Source: Xanthostigma xanthostigma (taxonomy: Eukaryota > Arthropoda > Insecta > Raphidioptera > Raphidiidae). Taken from it: DNA of 64,000 nt. Location: the NCBI GenBank assembly GCA_963575645.1, contig OY754466.1:33388001-33452000 (forward strand), written 5' to 3'. Below the pieces are notes generated by a model that saw nothing but the letters and a program-made list of their open reading frames with translations, was not told the DNA's origin and did no database searches. This document shows positions 60,507 to 64,000 of the stretch, one piece after another. The first letter of the stretch is position 1. Every line of letters begins with the position of its first letter. The translations under genes were made by a program, and so were the position numbers.

Positions 60507-63070
60507 CCTGAATGTTATAGTGAAAATAGACTTACCTTTCTAAAATAAAGCAATTTTGCTTATAAGGACTCATTTGCACGCAATTGTCGTGAAGCATGTA
60601 AAAACTGCTTGTCTGCGTTAAAATAATGGTTAATATGCTGTTTGCATTTTCTTATGAGAGAATGATCCAAACCTGAATGTTATGGTGAAAATAGACTTAC
60701 CTTTGTAAAATTAAGCAATTTTGCCTATAAGGACTAATTTGCACGCAATTGTCGTGAAGCATGTAAAAACTGCTTGTCTGCGTGAAAATGATAGTATATA
60801 TGCAGTTTGCATTTTCTTATGAGAGAATGATCTAAACCTGAATGTTATAGTGTAAATAGACTTACCTTCATGAAATAAAGCAATTTTGCCTATAAGGACT
60901 CATTTGCCCCTAATTGTCATAAAGCATGTAAAAACTGCTTGAATGCGTTAAAATAATGGTTAATATGCAGTTTGCATTTTCTTATGAGAGAATGATCCAA
61001 ACTTGAATGTTATAGTGTAAATTGACTTACCCTCATGAAATAAAGCAATTTTGTCTATAAAGACTCATTTGCACCTAATTGTCATAAAGCATGTAAAAAC
61101 TGCTTGTATGCGTTAAAATGACAGTAAATATGCAGTTTGCATTTTCTTATGTGAGAATGATCCAAACCTGAATGTTATAGTGTAAATAGACTTACCGTCA
61201 TGAAATAAAGCAATTTTGCCTATAAGGGCTCATTTGCACCTAATTGTCATAAAGCTTGTAAAAACTGCTTGTATGCGTTAAAATAATAGTTAATATGCAG
61301 TTTGCATTTTCTTATGAGAGAATGATCTAAACCTGAATGTTATAGTTTAAGTAAACTTACCTTTGTAAAAAAAAGCAATTTTGCCTATAAGGACTCATTT
61401 GCCCCTAATTGTCATAAAGCATGTAAAAACTGCTTGAATGATTTAAAATAATGGTTAATATGCAGTTTGCATTTTCTTTAGAGAGAATGATCCAAACCTG
61501 AATGTTATAGTGTAAATAGACTTACCCTCATGAAATAAAGCAATTTTGCCTATAAAGACTCATTTGCACCTAATTGTCGTAAAGCATGTAAAAACTGCTT
61601 GTCTGCGTTTAAATAATGGTTAATATGCAGTTTGCATTTTCTTATGAGAGAATGATCTAAACCTGAATGTTATAGTTAAAATAGACTTACCTTTCTAAAA
61701 TAAAGCAATTTTGCTTATAAGGACTCATTTGCACGCTATTGTCGTGAAGCATGTAAAAACTGCTTGTCTGCGTTAAAATAATGGTTAATATGCAGTTTGA
61801 ATTTTCTTATGAGAGAATGATCCAAACCTGAATGTTATAGTGTAAATAGACTTACCCTCATGAAATAAAGCAATTTTGTCTATAAAGACTCATTTGCACT
61901 TAATTGTCATAAAGCATGTAAAAACTGCTTGTATGCGTTAAAATGATAGTAAATATGCAGTTTGCATTTTCTTATGAGAGAATGATCCAAACCTGAATGT
62001 TATAGTGTAAATAGACTTACCGTCATGAAATAAAGCAATTTTGCCTATAAGGGCTCATTTGCACCTAATTGTCATAAAGCTTGTAAAAACTGCTTGTATT
62101 CGTTAAAATAATAGTTAATATGCAGTTTGCATTTTCTTATGAGAGAATGATCTAAACCTGAATGTTATAGTTTAAGTAAACTTACCTTTGAAAAATAAAG
62201 CAATTTTGCCTATAAGGACTCATTTGCCCCTAATTGTCATAATGCATGTAAAAACTGCTTGAATGCGTTAAAATAATGGTTAATATGCAGTTTACATTTT
62301 CTTATGAGAGAATGATCCAAACCTGAATGTTATAGTGTAAATAGACTTACCCTCATGAAATAAAGCAATTTTGCCTATAAAGACTCATTTGCACTTAATT
62401 GTCGTAAAGCATGTGAAAACTGCTTGTCTGCGTTTAAATAATGGTTAATATGCAGTTTGCATTTTCTTATGAGAGAATGATCTAAACCTGAATGTTATAG
62501 TGAAAATAGACTTACCTTTCTAAAATAAAGCAATTTTGCTTATGAGGACTCATTTGCACGCAATTGTCGTGAAGCATGTAAAAACTGCTTGTCTGCGTTA
62601 AAATAATGGTTAATATGCAGTTTGCATTTTCTTATGAGAGAATGATCCAAACCTGAATTTTATAGTGTAAATAGACTTACCCTCATGAAATAAAGCAATT
62701 TTGCCTACAAAGACTCATTTGCACCTAATTGTCATAAAGCATGTAAAAACTGCTTGTATGCGTCAAAATGATAGTAAATATGCAGTTTGCATTTTCTTAT
62801 GAGAGAATGATCCAAACCTGAATGTTATAGTGTAAATAGACTTACCCTCATGAAATAAAGCAATTTTGTTTATAAGGACTCATTTGCCCCTAATTGTCAT
62901 AAAGCATGTAAAAACTGCTTGTGTGCGTTAAAATAATTGTTAATATGCAGTTTGCAATTTCTTATGAGAGAATGATCCAAACCTGAATGTTATAGTGAAA
63001 ATAGACTAACCTTTGTAAAATAACGCAATTTTGCCTATAAGGACTCATTTGCACGCAATTGTCGTGAAGC
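60454..63070 (+). repeat. Distant copy of the 18-monomer unit
   Basis: Markers match 10,831-13,447 at a constant offset of 49,623 bp: atgctgttt at 11,012 and 60,635, ttctttagag at 11,851 and 61,474, the taacgc monomer at 13,359 and 62,982. Differences seen include cctgaatg here against cctaaatg near 10,884 and agttaaaatag near 61,674. After about 63,070 the order jumps, so the copy is incomplete. The long-range match shows that A1 and A3 were one array or exchanged material. Confidence 0.8.
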
Positions 63071-63146
63071 ATGTAAAAACTGCTTGTATGCGTTAAAATG
63101 ACACTAAATATTCAGTTTGCATTTTCTTATGAGAAAATGATCCAAA
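62982..63146 (+). repeat. Chimeric monomer, taacgc front and cactaaatattc tail
   Basis: The front (gactaacctttg, taacgc, cacgcaattgtcgtgaag) is the bridge type, and the tail (tgtatgcg, gacactaaatattcag) belongs to the gaacg monomer that should come next. One monomer equivalent is missing and the switch lies in catgtaaaaactgcttg. The same core holds the switch in the chimeras at 3,459 and 46,814. Confidence 0.83.
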
Positions 63147-63971
63147 CCTGAATGTTATAGTGTAAATAGACTTACCGTCATGAAATAAAGCAATTTTGCC
63201 TATAAGGGCTCATTTGCACCTAATTGTCATAAAGCTTGTAAAAACTGCTTGTATGCGTTAAAATAATAGTTAATATGCAGTTTGCATTTTCTTATGAGAG
63301 AATGATCTAAACCTGAATGTTATAGTTTAAGTAAACTTACCTTTGTAAAATAAAGCAATTTGGCCTATAAGGACTCATTTGCCCCTAATTGCCATAAAGC
63401 ATGTAAAAAATGCTTGAATGCGTTAAAATAATGGTTAATATGCAGTTTGCATTTTCTTATGAGAGAATGATCCAAACCTGAATGTAATAGTGTAAATAGA
63501 CTTACCCTCATGAAATAAAGCAATTTTGCCTATAAAGACTCATTTGCACCTAATTGTCGTAAAGCATGTAAAAACTGCTTGTCTGCGTTTAAATAATGGT
63601 TAATATGCAGTTTGCATTTTCTTATGAGAGAATGATCTAAACCTGAATGTTATAGTGAAAATAGACTTACCTTTCTAAAATAAAGCAATTTTGCTTATAA
63701 GGACTCATTTGCACGCTATTGTCGTTAAGCATGTAAAAACTGCTTGTCTGCGTTAAAATAATGGTTAATATGCAGTTTGCATTTTCTTATGAGAGAATGA
63801 TCCAAACCTGAATGTTATAGTGTAAATAGACTTACCCTCATGAAATAAAGCAATTTTGTCTATAAAGACTCATTTGCACTTAATTGTCATAAAGCATGTA
63901 AAAACTGCTTGTATGCGTTAAAATGATAGTAAATATGCAGTTTGCATTTTCTTATGAGAGAATGATCCAAA

Positions 63972-64000
63972 CCTGAATGTTATAGTGTAAATAGACTTAC
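63972..64000 (+). repeat. Partial monomer at the window edge
   Basis: The last 29 bp begin a new monomer (cctgaatgttatag to gacttac) cut by the end of the window. The array therefore continues to the right, as it does to the left, where base 1 coincides with a monomer start by chance. Confidence 0.95.

Larger units (their letters stand above)
1..64000 (+). repeat. Satellite DNA array, 165-bp monomer, about 388 copies
   Basis: The landmark cctgaatgttatagtg and its variants recur every 165 bp from base 1 to the right edge, always on the + strand. There are 388 complete monomers: 358 of exactly 165 bp and 30 length variants (155, 160, 164, 166 or 168 bp) whose differences sum to the observed -49 bp. 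Monomers differ by substitutions that define families and higher-order repeats. No gene, tRNA, rRNA, transposon or unique spacer interrupts the array. Every frame on both strands has stops in the typical monomer, so coding is excluded. The layout is what is known of centromeric or pericentromeric satellites in eukaryotes; that location is inference, and a subtelomeric or interstitial heterochromatin block is the alternative. I do not recognise the family by name. Confidence 0.97.
56873..64000 (+). repeat. Domain A3: 43 family-A monomers plus a fragment
   Basis: After the part copied from A2, the domain continues with the alternative seven-monomer series (atgctgttt at 60,634, ttctttagag at 61,474) and further HOR units. 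Distances between cgctattg monomers (57,533; 59,681; 61,662; 63,642) are 13, 12 and 12 monomers. The right edge is not reached; family A continues beyond the window. Confidence 0.85.

Noticed and set aside
1-64000. CRISPR-like regular repeats
   Set aside because: The periodicity is regular, but there are no unique spacers: the whole 165-bp period is repeated.
1-64000. Protein-coding repeat, since 165 bp is 55 codons
   Set aside because: The typical monomer has stops in all six frames (for example positions 3, 12, 17, 40, 118 and 157 on the + strand; 9, 26, 54, 64, 112, 124 and 146 read on the - strand). The longest open stretch is about 40 codons, so short ORFs are incidental.
1-64000. Primate alpha satellite or another named satellite
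   Set aside because: The length is 165 bp, not 171, and I see no recognisable alpha-satellite motifs. Several animal and plant satellites are of similar length, but I cannot match the sequence to any from memory.
1-64000. AATAAA polyadenylation signal in nearly every monomer
   Set aside because: It is part of an A/T-rich repeat with no associated gene, and expected by chance in such sequence.
1-64000. Transcription-factor-like motifs (octamer-like atgcaaac on the - strand, AP-1-like ggactca)
   Set aside because: Both are one base from the consensus, short and repeated only because the monomer is repeated. No regulatory context is visible.
1-64000. Mobile element, retroviral or tRNA/rRNA sequence
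   Set aside because: No terminal repeats, target-site duplications, coding domains or RNA-gene motifs appear anywhere; all bases are accounted for by monomers.

Overview
The whole window is one uninterrupted, head-to-tail satellite DNA array. The repeat unit (monomer) is 165 bp and about 33% G+C. I counted 388 complete monomers, all in the same orientation, plus a 29-bp fragment at the right edge. The count closes exactly: 388 x 165 is 64,020, the last complete monomer ends at 63,971, and the 30 length-variant monomers I found sum to the missing 49 bp. I see no gene, RNA gene, transposon, inverted segment or unique spacer. Both strands carry stop codons in all three frames of the monomer. Because 165 is divisible by 3, those stops recur in phase through the array.

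A homogeneous satellite with nested higher-order repeats (HORs) points to a eukaryote, and most likely to centromeric or pericentromeric heterochromatin. I cannot name the species. The monomer does not look like primate alpha satellite and has no CENP-B box. Its length is close to a nucleosome plus a short linker.

Two monomer families alternate, in six domains: B1 (1-5,932, 36 monomers), A1 (5,933-22,764, 102), B2 (22,765-47,307, 149), A2 (47,308-50,940, 22), B3 (50,941-56,872, 36) and A3 (56,873-64,000, 43 plus fragment). Family A is built on a 13-monomer HOR of about 2,145 bp, with 11-, 12-, 18- and 22-monomer derivatives. Family B tends to duplicate in six-monomer units (985, 989 and 990 bp). 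Larger duplications lie on top of these: 3,295-bp blocks 8,403 bp apart, a 7,078-bp tandem repeat, and a 9,235-bp B+A block repeated after 9,565 bp. The 9,565-bp pair has very few visible differences, so it is recent.

The array records its own rearrangement history: chimeric monomers left by out-of-register exchange, a patch that looks like gene conversion, stepwise indel lineages, and one monomer type (marker taacgc) shared by both families through which B passes into A. The most interesting content is this layered recombination structure, not any encoded function. All comparisons were made by eye, so coordinates of duplications are given to the nearest monomer boundary and identity levels are qualitative.
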